64,000 nucleotides of DNA, from assembly GCA_026122225.1 (NCBI GenBank), contig JANEZZ010000728.1, positions 2,294,001 through 2,358,000 of the forward strand, written 5' to 3'. The translations under genes were made by a program, and so were the position numbers. Positions 9,761 to 21,282 of this stretch are shown one piece after another. Every line of letters starts with the position of its first letter. The first letter of the stretch is position 1. The stretch comes from Heloderma charlesbogerti (Eukaryota > Chordata > Lepidosauria > Squamata > Helodermatidae). The notes below the pieces were generated by a model. It saw only the letters and a program-made list of their open reading frames with translations. It had not been told where the DNA came from and did not search any database.

Positions 9761-10140
9761 GGGTGTAGAACCTCAGGCCTGGGGGCCAAATTGGGCCCTG
9801 TGGGGGTCCCAATCTGGCCCTCCAGGGTTCCCCAGGAGGCCCTCTTCCCCCTGGTCCTACCCCCTACTTCCCAACCACCGATGATGTGGTGGTTTCCAGG
9901 CTTTTGTGCATCATCCCTCCCCCCATTTTGAAAAGTTGAAATGTCTCTCTTAAATAAGTTACTGGCAGTAACAGCTTGAAGCTAAAATATCTGGGCATTT
10001 TTGATATTTGGGGGGGCTCCATCTGTTTTGCCTTTGGCCCTGGCCAGCACTGGAATGTGGCCCCTGAGAGCTTCTCCGACATGGAATTCAGCACCCTTGA
10101 TGTAACAGTCATCATATCAAACAACAGTGGCAGATGCTAG
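9761..10140. repeat. Unnamed dispersed repeat (GGCCTGGGGGCCAAATTGGG type)
   Basis: Begins with a paired GGCC-rich start and finishes near TGGCCCTGGCCAGCACTGGA. Similar GGCC-rich openings followed by an AT-rich body occur at 29755-30025 and 47605-47965, suggesting a non-autonomous family. The relationship is judged by general similarity only. Confidence 0.35.
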
Positions 10141-12723
10141 AATGACTTAAGAATAAAACCATGCCCACATTTCCCCAAGATGTCTGTGCAATACATAATA
10201 CTAGATCAGCTTTCCCCATCCCTTCACCTCTTTATGTTCCCTATCAGTCAAGTTGCTTCTGTTTTAAAGAATGGCCTTCTGAACAACCTTGACTGTCAAC
10301 AAGAGGCATCAATGCCACGCTCGCTGGTGATGGAGTCTAACACCTGTATCCAACCCAGCTGGAGCACACCAGGTTGGGGAAGGCTGCTCTAGATTATCCA
10401 AATCAGGAGTGGGTGCAAGGATTAAGCTCAAGTGTTTTACTTCTAAGACATTCCAAGCCAGCTATGTCATACTGCACCTACTGCCAGCAAGCTTGGGAAA
10501 TGAGAATAATAGAGAATAATGAGAAATGAGACAACACAACAACTTCTGAAGTGTTCAGGAAAAGACGATTGAAGTTGAACTCATTCATCATTATCATCAT
10601 CATCACACACACTCCATGGCATAAATTGCAACAAAAGACTGTGATATGAAAGCTGCTCTCCTAATCGAGTAGTCACTTTGAATTGGTAATGTTCAGTGTT
10701 TCACTAGCTCCCCATAAAAAAAAGTCCTCAACAACCAATCCATTTAGCAAGACATTGATATGAAATAGGCAACAGCAAACCCCATAACATATGTAATACA
10801 CAGTACAATAGTTGGGTATTACTTTTGTAATGTTTGCACAAGTGTCTCTGCCCTTGCTGCACCAGTAGCATCTGAACAGAACGATCACGTGGGTAGGTCG
10901 AATGATGTGGTTTCTTTCACACTTGATTCACCCTCCGGGGGGGAAAGACATATTTACATACATGTAGGAAGGAACCATGTCTTTTTCCACCCCTACCCCA
11001 GTATTAGCAGAGTGATGTGGGACAAAACAATGAGGAAGTAGCTCTCACACTACTATAATTATGTAACCTGAGGCCAGTGAGTGAGAACAGTAGACAAGTT
11101 GAAGTATTTGTAGGGTGGAGACAGACACTTGTTCTTAAGAGAGCTGAAAGTGTTTTGAGATAAATTTTCACAATTCATGTTATCTGCACTTTCTTTTTTT
11201 GTCCCATAGTTCCCCCAAATCAAATACATTTTGCAGGTTTTTGAAACCACCGAAGCCTACAAAACCTGTTTAACAAAGCCAAACAAATGGAGGGGAATGA
11301 GCATACACAGTATAAGCAGTGATCCTTATTTCAAATCACCTTTAATCTCTTGGAGGAAAAACAAACCCTAGCATCTGTCTCCAGCCTTCTGTGAACATGG
11401 CCTCTATTGCTGGTGCAGAGATAAGAGTACAGTCAGTGAAGGCTTCCAAGGAATTATAGGGAACACAGCAGAAGAGAACTCTAAGCTATCCCACATGATT
11501 TCAATGAACTTGACTGTTCCTAAGAAGCATGTACACTGTTCATCTTCATTCGTGCAAATGCATTCAGCAGCTCCTTTTCCATATTAACCACTAATCTTTT
11601 CATAGAGCCTCCTGCATATTTGTGTTTTAACTCTGGAAATCAGCTCCTAATTATGCCCTGTCTTGAGCCACCCTGCACTGTGTGTCTCTCAAGTCTTGGG
11701 ATTTATAGCTCTCAACCATATGTGCACATAGGATCTTTGGCTCATCTGAGTAATCTAAACAGTGAAAAAGCTCCTGGGAGATTTGGGAGTTGTAGAGGCA
11801 AGCACACGAGACAGAGAAAAAGTGGAAATCTTCCAGCAAATATGAGCTAATTTTTTATCTGCCTGTGTGTATATGTGTGTGTTCACAGAGGAAAGATATA
11901 AGCATTAAAAACAAGATTAATCTTCTTTTCAGCATCAAGCAGAGGAAAAATGATCATGATATTTCTTCTGTATGACAAATATATCTTCAGAAATAACCCA
12001 GGGAATACTTACAAGGTGCTTGCAAAATAAATTGCTTTTCATCTAAAGCTTCCTTTCATTAAGTATACTTCAGTGTGAAAATCCCCTTTAAAAAAATAAT
12101 GATTCAGAGTGGTATCGCTTGTGGTGATTTGTAAAGAACTGAAACCTTTCAGAATTCGAAGTACAGTGGTAACCTCTGTTAACAAACAGGAGTGTATTAT
12201 TAAGGATCTTGGGTAAGAGTGTTGCTGCCAATCAGAGAAGATAATACTGGACACATCAATTATCAGACAATGTAAGGTATCCTCATATGTTCTTATGCAT
12301 GGACACCTTCTAAGGGAGCACATCCCATTCACTGTAATTCACCGAGAGAGAAACATTAGCTCCGTACCATGCACCACTAAGGCAATGGATCATGAGCAGC
12401 TCATTTCCATAATCTGTGCACACCATTATCATGGTTTACATAAAAACAGAAAAGATGCTGCAGATAGCAGGCTGTGACAGCAGTAGTACTCAAGTGGTGC
12501 TGGGTTTCTACTGTTTTAAAGTGGAATTTGACTTCTTAAATTAGACACATAGTTGATAAATTTAAAAATAAATATGTACAAGTGTCCATGCATTAAAATC
12601 AGAAACACTGTGGAAAACTGTAGCATCTGTTCTTTTATGAACTTTTAATCTTCTTAAACAAAGGCGATCCATTTTTTAAGTTGCAACACACGTGAATGAA
12701 TTCCAGAAATAAAGGCTAAAAAC
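10141..12723. other. Mostly unique sequence; end of a palindromic MITE at 10362-10392
   Basis: Contains the end of a CAGCCTTCCCCAACC-type palindrome (CACCAGGTTGGGGAAGGCTG at about 10367-10387), an ATC-rich and CA-rich run near 10580-10615, and otherwise nothing I can name. The short ORFs show no domain motifs. Confidence 0.45.
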
Positions 12724-12793
12724 ACTTACTAGGGAGTAAGCCTCACTGAACACAGTGGGACTTACTTCCGAGTAAACACACATAGGATTGTGC
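12724..12793. mobile_element. Short palindromic MITE (ACTTACTTCCGAGTAAACA type)
   Basis: Reads GGGAGTAAGCCTCACTGAAC, then GTGGGACTTACTTCCGAGTA and CATAGGATTGTG. Paired sequences lie around an ACTGAACACAGTGG centre. Relatives occur near 17662-17728, 20995-21050, 24688-24775, 52557-52615 and 59687-59760. Confidence 0.6.
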
Positions 12794-12868
12794 TGCACAC
12801 ACAATGTGCTCCAAACTGGTACTGTTCTCAAGTTAATTTGAAGGTGCACTGGAAGTTAGACTATTTCC

Positions 12869-12880
12869 AACACTGCATAT
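12869..12880 (+). repeat. Target site duplication (aacactgcatat), left
   Basis: A 12-bp match to 13193-13204 flanking the BovB tail at 12881-13192. Confidence 0.88.
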
Positions 12881-13192
12881 TGTTGTTGTTGTTGTTCAGC
12901 CGTTCAGTCGCGTCCAACTCTTTGTGACCCCATGGACCATAGCACGCCACCAGGCCTTCTTGTCCTCCGCTCTCTCCTGGAGCGTGCTCAAGTCCATATT
13001 CATTGCATTGGTGATGCTATCTAGCCATCTCATCCTCTGCCGTCCCCTTCTCCTTTTGCCTTCAATCTTTCCCAGCATCAGGGTCTTTTCCAGGGAGTTT
13101 TCTCTTCACATTAGCTGGCCAAAATATTTGAGCTTCAGCTCCAGTATCTGTCCTCCCAATGAGCAGTCAGGGTTGATTTCCTTCAGGATTGA
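12881..13192 (-). mobile_element. BovB LINE 3' end, 5'-truncated
   Basis: About 312 bp of the extreme BovB 3' end on the minus strand, with its terminal AACAACAACAACA at 12881. It encodes the last protein residues (block GKIEGKRRRGRQRMRWLDSI at 13078-12990 and HGVTKSWTRLNG at the end). Perfect 12-bp duplications flank it, so this is a complete insertion event of a short cDNA and not an eroded fragment. Confidence 0.92.
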
Positions 13193-14160
13193 AACACTGC
13201 ATATACAGTGGGCACAAATCGCAATGTAGCTCCTACAATAACATGAATTTAGCCCACCCTAGTAAAAGAGCATAAGAAATACTTTGGGGCACTCTGCTGA
13301 ATGCGTATATCATTGCGTATGACAAGTGGGTTAATTGAATTGAAGGAAAATATGACCCTCAGCTGGAATTGCTCCTTAAGATTACTGAGTTTAATGTTGC
13401 TATTAATTATTTTAATAATTAATAATAGCAACATTATTATTAATGTTGCTGTATTCTGAAACATTCTGTGGGAAAGCACAGTGAGGAGCTAAACTTAGGT
13501 CTTGATCACAGAAACATAGAGTGATCTGAATTAAACATGACTAAAACTTGCTCCAAGAAATCTTTCCTTGGAAATTCTTGTAGCTCTTGCAAATATCTCT
13601 GAAGTAGCGTAACAATATTAAGTTTCCAGCTTAGAGAAAAGTGAAAGTACCACAAAGCAGTTGAAAGCAGTTCAATGTGCACAATCAAATCACATCCACT
13701 GGGTTAACCTGCCACTAGTGTTGCAAATAGGGCAGAATCTCACAACCGTATTTTATATATTGCAGAGTGAATTTCACAGTCACTTTATGGTGTAAAACCA
13801 AGTATATTCCAATCTTGGGTATGGTTCCAAATTTACTCAGATTGCAGGCTAAAAATATTATCTGTGTTGTTGTTTTACTTACCTCATGCTGGCCTGTAAA
13901 CTGCCAACCCTATAATAAATATATGAAATCCACTCATAGGTTCTTTAACTAAAGCATTCTGGAGAAACACAGAATAATGTGGATTAAACATGGCTAATGT
14001 ATATATACTTCTTTGGAGTATATCTCTCTGGAATGTGGATAATAATGCTTTCCACTTTGATTATGTCACTAAGGTGTACAGCAAGTGTCTTATGGTTGAG
14101 CTGCTGTTCATTTTTAACCAAAGTTAATTAAAAATACCTTAAATCAGCTTTGCAAATAAT
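13193..14160. other. Mostly unique sequence with a 42-bp AT-rich hairpin
   Basis: After the right duplication (13193-13204) this is AT-rich sequence without genes. An inverted repeat at 13393-13434 pairs aatgttgctattaattatt with its near-complement ending tagcaacatt. Confidence 0.55.
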
Positions 14161-15456
14161 TGTTGTTGTTCAGTCGTTCAGTCGTGTCCGACTCTTCGTG
14201 ACCCCATGGACCATAGCACGCCAGGCCTTCCTGTCCTGCGCTCTCTCCCGGAGTGTGCTCAAGTTCATATTCATTGTATCGGTGATGCTATCTAGCCATC
14301 TCATCCTCTGTTGTCCCCTTCTTTTGCCTTCAATCTTTCCCAGCATCAGGGTCTTTTCCAGTGACTTTTCTCTTCGCATTAGGTGACCAAAATATTTGAG
14401 CTTCAGTATCTGTCCTTCCAATGAGCACTCAGGGTTGATTTCCTTTAGGATGGACTGATTTGACCTCCTTGCAGTCCAGGGGACTCGTAAGAGTCTTCTC
14501 CAGCACCACAGTTCGAAAGCATCAATTCTTCAGCACTCAGCCTTCCTTATAGTCCAGCTCTCACAGCCATACATTACTACTGGGAAAACCATAGCTTTGA
14601 TTAGATGGACCTTTGTCGGCAAGGTGATGTCTCTGCTTCTTACTATGCTGTCTAGGTTTGCCATAGCTTTCCTCCCAAGGAGCAAGCGTCTTTTAATTTC
14701 ATGGCTACAGTCACCGTCTGCGGTGATCTTGGAGCCCAAGAAAGTAAAATCTGTCACTGCTGCCATTTCTTCCCCTTCTATATGCCAGGAAGTGATAGGG
14801 CCAGATGCCATGATCTTAGTTTTTTTAATGTTGAGTTTCAAACCAGCTTTTGCACTCTCCTCTTTCACCATCAACAAGAGGCTCTTGAGATCCTCTTCAC
14901 TTTCTGCCATTAGGGTGGTATCGTCTGCATATCGGAGGTTGTTGATAATTCTCCTGGCAATCTTAATTCCGACCTGTGATTCATCCAACCTGGCGTTTCT
15001 CATGATGTACTCTGCATATAAGTTAAATAAGCAGGGTGACAATATGCAGCCTTGTCGTACTCCTTTCCCAATTTTGAACCAATCGGTTGTTCCATGTCTG
15101 GTTCTTACTGTTGCTTCTTGACCCTCGTACAGGTTTCTCAGGAGACAGGTCAGGTGGTCTGGTACTCCCATCACTTTCAGAATTTGCCACAGTTTGTTGT
15201 GATCCACACAATCAAAGGCTTTAGCATAGTCAATGAAGCAGAAATAGATGCTTTTCTGGAATTCTCTTGCTTTCTCCATGATCCAGCGAACGTTGGCGAT
15301 TTGATCTCTAGTTCCTCTGCTTCTTCGAAACCCAGCTTGTACTTCCGGTAGTTCTCGGTTCGCATACTGCTGAAGCCTAGCTTGTAGGATTTTGAGCATC
15401 ACCTTGCTGGCATGTGAAATGAGCGCAATTGTGCGATAGTTTGAACACTCTTTGGC
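14161..15456 (-). mobile_element. BovB LINE, 5'-truncated, ~1.3 kb
   Basis: A minus-strand BovB copy from its 3' end at 14161 (ACAACAACA terminus) up into reverse transcriptase at about 15456. The other copy continues there with CTTTGGCGTTGCCC; this one stops after CTTTGGC. A short ATAAT is shared by both flanks (14156-14160 and 15457-15461), a weak possible duplication. Confidence 0.9.
14161..15456 (-). pseudogene. BovB reverse transcriptase C-terminal half
   Basis: The main frame covers 15456-14530. It holds CSNYRTIALISHASK, EVQAGFRRSRGTRDQI, FIDYAKAFDCVDHNK, an intact RQGCILSP block and an intact RYADDTTLMAES catalytic motif, followed by FLGSKITADGDCSHEIKRR. The frame breaks near 14530 after CESWTIRKAE. 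It continues in another frame as ILKLKYFGHLMRREKSLEK and HGVTKSRTRLND at the 3' end. The open frame extends upstream to 15522, but its first ~22 residues are flanking sequence, not BovB. The endonuclease and the start of the reverse transcriptase are missing, so it cannot act. Confidence 0.88.
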
Positions 15457-16215
15457 ATAATAGCACCAAAAAATGTGAAAACTTTTTCTTCCCATACTAC
15501 GTATGTTAGTCATGTGTGGCATAAAAGCAGGTCATTTTAGACCATGAGTTAAATGGTTTTATGGGTGTGTGTGTGAACTTTAAACGGCCATATGTATTAC
15601 TTCAAGGCTACTACCCAAGTCTACTACCACTACTGTGCTACTATTAACAACAGCTATAATTGTAAATACATATTTTGGACGGTATGGGTTCTGGTGCTGG
15701 AAGTACCTACAAATGGTTAAAGATGCTTGGAATTCCTGTCAGAAATCCTGAGTGTCGTAATTATCTATGTCACCCAATTGAGAAGTAGGCAGCATTAACA
15801 GGGAAAGGTCCAAAAGTTTTCATGTTCATTGCTGGACATTTTTATTTGTTTTTTTAGTATTTTTTAGTTTTAGTTAAGCAGGAGTGGTTTTTAGTGCAGC
15901 CTTTACCATTACTGAGGAGACACGCTACTGTTCAGCTAAAACCATGGCGTGTTACTTCTGTGGTGAATACTGCTGTAGTGAAAACAACAAACAAAGGTCT
16001 GTCTGATGCATGGTTTTCCTGCACAAATCACCTCTGAATCCTGGTCACTATTCTTTAAGCATCTGATGGTGTACACTTCCTACAGGTTTGTCTTTAGCAA
16101 CCATAATATTTAGGAAGAAAAGCATAATGTGCAGTACCTAGAAGTTATCCAAAAAAATTAACCTAGATAGGAACTATTTAGAAAACCTTTCAGGTACCAG
16201 TAAAAGCTTTTTCTA
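15457..16215. other. No recognised feature
   Basis: Unique-looking AT-rich sequence; no convincing ORF, RNA or repeat. Confidence 0.5.
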
Positions 16216-17031
16216 ATGCTTGTTGAATGGGGTACGGCTACCCTTGAAAGACCAGGTCCGCAGCCTGGGGGTCATTTTGGACTCCCAGCTGTCCATGGAG
16301 GCTCAGGTGTCAGCTGTGAGCCGGACAGCGCTGTATCAACTCCATCTGATACGGCGGCTGCGCCCCTTCCTTCCCGACCATCTGCTCCCATCGGTAGTAC
16401 ATGCCCTGGTCTCCTCTCGTTTAGACTACTGTAATGCGCTCTACGTGGGGTTACCCTTGAAGACGGTTCGGAAGCTGCAGCTGGTACAGAATGCGGCGGC
16501 TCGCCTGATTAAAGGCAGCCGCCGGCGAGATCACATCACTCCAGTGCTGAAGGAGTTGCACTGGTTACCAGTTGTTTTCCGGGCCAAATTCAAGGTGTTG
16601 GTTTTGACCTTTAAAACCCGATATGGTTCCGGCCCAGCCTATCTTAAGGAGCGCCTCCAGCAACACCAGACAGGCCGCTTAACAAGATCAGCCTCGGATG
16701 GCCTTCTCTCTGTCCCATCAGCCAGGACAGCTAGAGTGGTGGGGACGAGGGAGAGGGCCTTCTCTGTGGTGGCCCCCACTCTGTGGAACTCCCTCCCTCG
16801 GGAACTCCGTCATGCCCCCTCTTTAATGAGCTTCCGTCGTGCATTAAAAACATGGTTGTTCAGGCAGGCATTTGGGGTGGGTTAGGGTTTTTTTTTTAAA
16901 AAAAAATTATGGTAAAATTTTATTGTTTTACATTGTTTTATGGGGGTTGTACATCGCCCAGAGTGGCTGGGTGACCAGTCAGATGGGCGATTAATAAATT
17001 TAATAAATAAATAAATAAATAAATAAATAAA
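16216..17031 (+). mobile_element. L2 LINE 3' end
   Basis: A plus-strand L2 fragment: the end of the ORF2 protein, then a 3' untranslated region (GGGGGTTGTACATCGCCCAG and GGCGATTAATAAATTTAATA) closing with an (AATA)n tail at about 17003-17031. This tail type is characteristic of L2 and CR1-L3 elements. The 5' part is missing. Confidence 0.9.
16220..16885 (+). pseudogene. L2 reverse transcriptase C-terminal region (221 codons open)
   Basis: An uninterrupted 221-codon frame, unusually well kept for L2. Recognisable blocks are VRSLGVILDSQLSMEAQVSA, HALVSSRLDYCNALYVGLP, LQLVQNAAARLIKGSRR, DHITPVLKELHWLPV, RERAFSVVAPTLWNSLP and a final ALKTWLFRQAF. These are the thumb and C-terminal segment after the reverse transcriptase palm; the catalytic YADD lies upstream and is absent. 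The stop is at 16883-16885. It encodes no complete enzyme. The open frame suggests relatively recent insertion. Confidence 0.9.
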
Positions 17032-17395
17032 GGCGGGATAATGGAATATTACCTAGAGTCCAGGGAGGCTAATATACAACATTTTATTAAACCCAATCAA
17101 CTGTGCTTGCTGCTGTGACAGGCATAAAATGAATGAGCTGGAAGAGGTAACAAAAGTATTATTCCAAGCAGAACATGAGAAAACCAAATTTCTTCATTCT
17201 CTACACTTCTATTGTAGGAGAGTTCTCTATATAACTGGTTTCATATGGGTTTTCATTCACAGCTACCATTATAATTTTCAGTCCCCCACCCCATACATTA
17301 TTACTTTGTTATTATATCTGATCAGAAAAAACTTTCCATCTAGTCATAGTCATACAGAACTGTGCTTCGATAACATAACAGGGGTACAGTGTACA
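17032..17395. other. No recognised feature
   Basis: Unique-looking sequence. The ORF at 17129-17470 has no motif I recognise. Confidence 0.45.
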
Positions 17396-17545
17396 TCAGG
17401 GGTGCCTAGTCTTTTTGGACCCATGGGCATATTTGGGAACCTGATAAACTGCTGTGGGCACCACCACTAAATACCCTCCATGGAGGATGTGGCTAGTCAC
17501 ATAATGGCTGCCATGGGGGTGGGGGAGTAGTCAAAAGACAAGTAA
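17396..17545 (+). repeat. Dispersed repeat (CAGGGGTGCCTAGTCTTTTT type)
   Basis: Opens caggggtgcctagtcttttt ggacccatgggca and contains two ATGGCTGCC-type words around a GTGGGCACCACCA block. I associate this pattern with a common reptile non-autonomous DNA repeat. One copy only in the window. Confidence 0.4.
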
Positions 17546-17654
17546 TTCACCCTAGAATTTGTGTACAAGCAGATGAAGGGTCCACATATTTGACTCCACA
17601 CTTCAAAGCCAATCCACATATTTGACTCCACAAAAGTATAACAAAATTCCCATG

Positions 17655-17730
17655 TAAGGTTGCAATCCTGTGCATGCTTACATGGAACTCAATGGGAATT
17701 ATTTCTGAGTAGATCTATATAAGATTGCTC
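17655..17730. mobile_element. Short palindromic MITE, degraded copy
   Basis: Contains TTGCAATCCTGTGCATGCTT, AACTCAATGGGAATTATTTC, TGAGTAGATC and AAGATTGC in the order expected for the ACTCAGAAGTAAGTCC-type family. Confidence 0.55.
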
Positions 17731-17929
17731 TGGTCATCTTATACGCACACACACTTTTCCCCAGCCCCAAAGGAAACGAAAGAAAAGGAAAATGCCTCCA
17801 GCCCCAAAATGTTTTTCCTCCCTCAACCCCAAGCTCAGCCACTACATTCCCTACCTGGCGCCCCTACTTACCTCCATCAGAACCGCTGCCTGGGAAGGTG
17901 TTCTGTGTCTGTTTGTGTCTGTGTGAAGA

Positions 17930-18245
17930 ACAAGAGAAGGGGCTGGGAAGGGAGAGAAAAACAGCCAGGCTAGGGGCTGGGCAGAGGATGAAATAGTGAG
18001 AGAAAGGGGCCACAGGAAGACAAAGGCTAGGAGGAGGAAAAACAGTGAGGTAAAGAAGTCTGGAGGAGAGAAATAGCAAGGCTAGAGGCTGGGAAGTAGG
18101 GGGAAATAGCAAGGCAAAGGGGTAGAGGGGAAAGAAAGAGCAAGGCTGGAGGCTAGAAGTGGGAGAAACAGTGAGATAAAGAGGTGGAGGAGAGAAATAG
18201 TGAGGCTATAGGCTGGGAGTGGAGAGAGACAGATCAGAAGCGAAA
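17930..18245 (+). repeat. Purine-rich minisatellite, ~31-bp unit in ~62-bp pairs
   Basis: About nine degenerate units of roughly 30 bp, for example aggagagaaatagcaaggct followed by AGAGGCTGGGAAG. Units alternate between an AGGCTAGAGGCTGGGA form and an AGATAAAGAGGTGGAGG form, giving a second period near 62 bp. The plus strand is almost all purine and could adopt triplex structure. Three minus-strand ORFs here are by-products of the repeat. Confidence 0.65.
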
Positions 18246-19699
18246 AGTCTGTATGGGTGGAAGAAGAACAAGCAGGGCCAGGAAGCAAGTCTTTCCTTCT
18301 ATTCCTGCCCACCAAATCAGTGGCAGATTTAGGAACAGGAAAGAGAACCTGGCTCCCTAAGGGTTTTCAACATTTATTAATTTTTAAAAAAAAATTTTTT
18401 TTTGAAGGGGGCAGGGAGTGGAAAGTTTCCTGGGCACATTTATTCTACAGTAAAAAAAACCCAAACCAAACCCACCTCCACTACATGATATGCAATTAAC
18501 GTAACTTGTAGTTTGATCCTGAAATGGCACAATTCAGAATTCTATAACCTCATTCTCCTGCATATGTAGTCAAGGCCTTAGTTCAGTAAAGAGCCTCAAC
18601 ACGGTATCTGGGCCAGCCCTACCATTAGGTCAAGTGAGGCAGCCGCATTCAGCTGGGTGAGGTGGCTACATTAGGCTGAGTCAGAAGGCTGCCTACAGAA
18701 CCTGATCTTTGGTGTTACGAAAGGGCAGTAAATTTTTATTTAATTTGTTATTATTGTATTTTTATGCTGAGGGAAAGGTGCTTGTCCGAATTTCTGCCTC
18801 AGGTGCCAAAATAATTTGGCTAGCCATCAGTACCATGCATTTGACTTGGAAGAGGGGGTGCCATTTGCTATTGTGCCTCAGGCAGCAAAACATCTCTCTT
18901 GCTTCTTGACTTATGAAGACACTTACATTATAAGAATGGAGTGAATGTACCCTGTCGTACCATTTTCAACACTCTAAAAAACCATAATCTGGATGCAGCC
19001 TGAAAGAGCAACTATATCACAGTAAGAAAAAAAGGAATTCTGACAATAGTACCTGAGTCTGATCAGAGTTCTGTAGTCTAGTAATTGCCACTCGTCCATT
19101 TCCTCTGCAATCTCCTCTGGGTTACATGAGTCACTGTCTGTAACACTCAAGCCAAAAACTGTAGCTGCAATAATTAATTATTTCATTCAATCGTTAACAT
19201 TCAGCAGACAGTAAATGTTCTGTGCCCTAGCAACGAACTATGGATTTCCTTCACTGCCTTTTTACAAAAAGAAACATTTCTTTCTCCCTTTTCTAGAAGA
19301 GAGCAGTTACTCCAACTGATGTAGCTGAGCCCTTTGGAGAGAAGTCAGAAGTGAGAGTATGTTCTCATTGTTTTCTTTGATGCACCCACATTTCAGGTCT
19401 ACTTTGGCTAGAGAAGCTATGGCAGGGTACCTTTCTTGTTATGGGACTCATAATGGGAAGAATAAGGTGAGAATTATTGTACAGAATTATAGCCAAGAAG
19501 TCCTGATGCTTTTTATATGAGAGAGAGGAGCACTTGAGATTGCTGAAGCCTCCTTTTTCCCCTTTATTTTCACTTTTTAAAAACATTTTTTAAGCCAAAG
19601 GAACTCAAATCTTAGTAAGTGCTGCTTAAACCACCACCATCATCTCTCTTCTCCCCCCACTCCCGCCACCTCAGCTTCTCAGCTGGTTTCTACAGAAAT
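18246..19699. other. No recognised feature
   Basis: Unique-looking AT-rich sequence with short homopolymer runs (near 18380-18400). Nothing else noted. Confidence 0.45.
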
Positions 19700-19840
19700 A
19701 GGTGAGGAGCACCTGAGACCAGCACTGGGAAAACACAGAAGGGCTACAAATGGGAGATGATGATGTCTGGACCTTCCTCCTCGCCTCCATGAATAAGACA
19801 ATGCAATTTCACAGTAAAGTCATTTTTTGGAGAGGGACAG
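19700..19840 (+). repeat. Dispersed repeat related to 24160-24285
   Basis: Shares CTACAAATGGGAGATGATGA and TGTCTGGACCTTCCTCC-type words, in the same order, with the segment at 24185-24225. The second copy ends near a TTGTCTGGAAGCACCC terminus that mirrors GGGTACTTCCAGACA at 24050. Confidence 0.5.
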
Positions 19841-19849
19841 CAAGAACCC

Positions 19850-19893
19850 CCAATCTCTCTCTCTCTCCCTCTCCTTCCCTCCCTCACATGCAT

Positions 19894-19932
<39 letters not shown>
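19850..19932 (+). repeat. CT tract followed by (CA)19 microsatellite
   Basis: A pyrimidine CT/CCTT tract at about 19853-19884, then an uninterrupted CA repeat at 19895-19932. Confidence 0.95.
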
Positions 19933-19935
<3 letters not shown>

Positions 19936-20295
19936 TTTTTGTTTCAAAACTGCAGTCTGTTCTTCTCTAGTCACTGCTGGCTTTCCCCCTATAGCTGGCT
20001 CAAAGGCGAAATAAGGATGAATCCATCTTCTCTGAACATCTCCTAGCTTTCTTGGTCCATCTTAGCTCACATAGAGACACATCACCAAAGCAACATGGGC
20101 TATCGATACTCCTTTTTTCAAGCCCAAGATTCTGTCCTGGTAATGTCTCAGGGCAATCCACTCAGAAAGCCCTATGCACAGAAACCTAGTAGGAATCTCA
20201 TAACATTACAACTGAAGGCGAAGTGATGATCAGACTAGTGATTCACTCCTTGGTATCAGTCTTACTTAGGATCCCTGTTTGCACTATTTTATAAG

Positions 20296-20355
20296 TTCAA
20301 GTGCATACTGCCCAGAGAGCTTCGGCTATTGGGAGGTATAGAAATTTAATAAATA
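20296..20355 (+). repeat. LINE 3' tail fragment
   Basis: Contains CTGCCCAGAGAGCTTCGGCT ATTGGGAGGTAT then AATTTAATAAATA. This is the same 3' end as the minus-strand tail split by the L1 at 39.9 kb. Confidence 0.65.
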
Positions 20356-20603
20356 GTGCATGCAACCAGGAAACATAACCATTTATTGAGAGGCCTGAAG
20401 CTGGTGTTTTACACTGAAATGTTTTCCATTTAAAAACCTGTTACAATCTATAAAAAAAAATTAAGTATAAAATTTATAAACTGGATGTGCTACTCATGGT
20501 CATTTGTTTTGTTTCGGAGGCCTGAAAGGGTAATATCAGAAATTACTTGGCATGAAACTTAGTTAAACAGATACAGTTTCTGTTTTATGGGAATGACTTC
20601 CAA

Positions 20604-21282
20604 GGCACCATCTACACAGGAAATTTACTCTGGTGCTACTGTACCTCACAGACAATCATGGGACATGATGTTTCCCCCTCCCTGCAGCACCTGCATGTTT
20701 TCATGCTATAAACTCCACATTTTTGCAAAGTTGTTTTGTGACGGATTTTCCCATTGCGCTGGTTTTAGTGTGATTTGGGAATTTGTGTGACCTCAACTAG
20801 TGATACTATCTTCGGTGCTGGCTGGGAGGTACAGTGGTGATAGGAGGAAGGGAAAGCTGCGTCATGTCCAGAGAAAAGGACCTGCACATAATCATGTTTT
20901 GTTTTTCCCCAAATGAGTTTAAAATCAGCACATTGCTGTAGGATGACATTTGTTCTTTTGAAATCTTCACTTCTGCCCTGAAAACAGCCTGCTAAACATG
21001 TCTACTCAGACGTAATTCCATTGACTTCCACTGCACTTACTCACCACGGAGCTGAGTTTTTTTAAAGGAAGCTTGTTGATGTCACGAGACTCCACCCACA
21101 TATGCCTGAACTAATGCTATTTCTCATGCCGTCTACCACAATAAAGTGGTACTTTTCTTTGCTTTTTACATACGCCGCTTTAATTGGCTGCATGTGCAAT
21201 GGGAGGAGCAAATCCTATTTTATAAAAACACATTTTTTCTAACTGAATCATGTTGGGAAGCATCTCTGTGTAGATGGGCCCC
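20604..21282. mobile_element. Non-autonomous DNA element, CCATCTACACAG termini
   Basis: About 680 bp. The left end reads ggcaccatctacacagg; the right end is its near-complement (ctgtgtagatgggcccc at 21266-21282). The interior holds no transposase and includes a short palindromic MITE at about 20995-21050. Its termini resemble the right end of X1 (catgtagatgggccc), so the two families may be related. I could not find a clean 8-bp duplication. Confidence 0.55.

Noticed and set aside
14530..15522. 330-codon ORF as an intact gene
   Set aside because: It is a 5'-truncated BovB reverse transcriptase whose first ~22 residues are flanking DNA; endonuclease and reverse transcriptase start are absent.
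19744..20046. ORFs with Val-Cys or His-Thr repeats
   Set aside because: Translation of the CA microsatellite.
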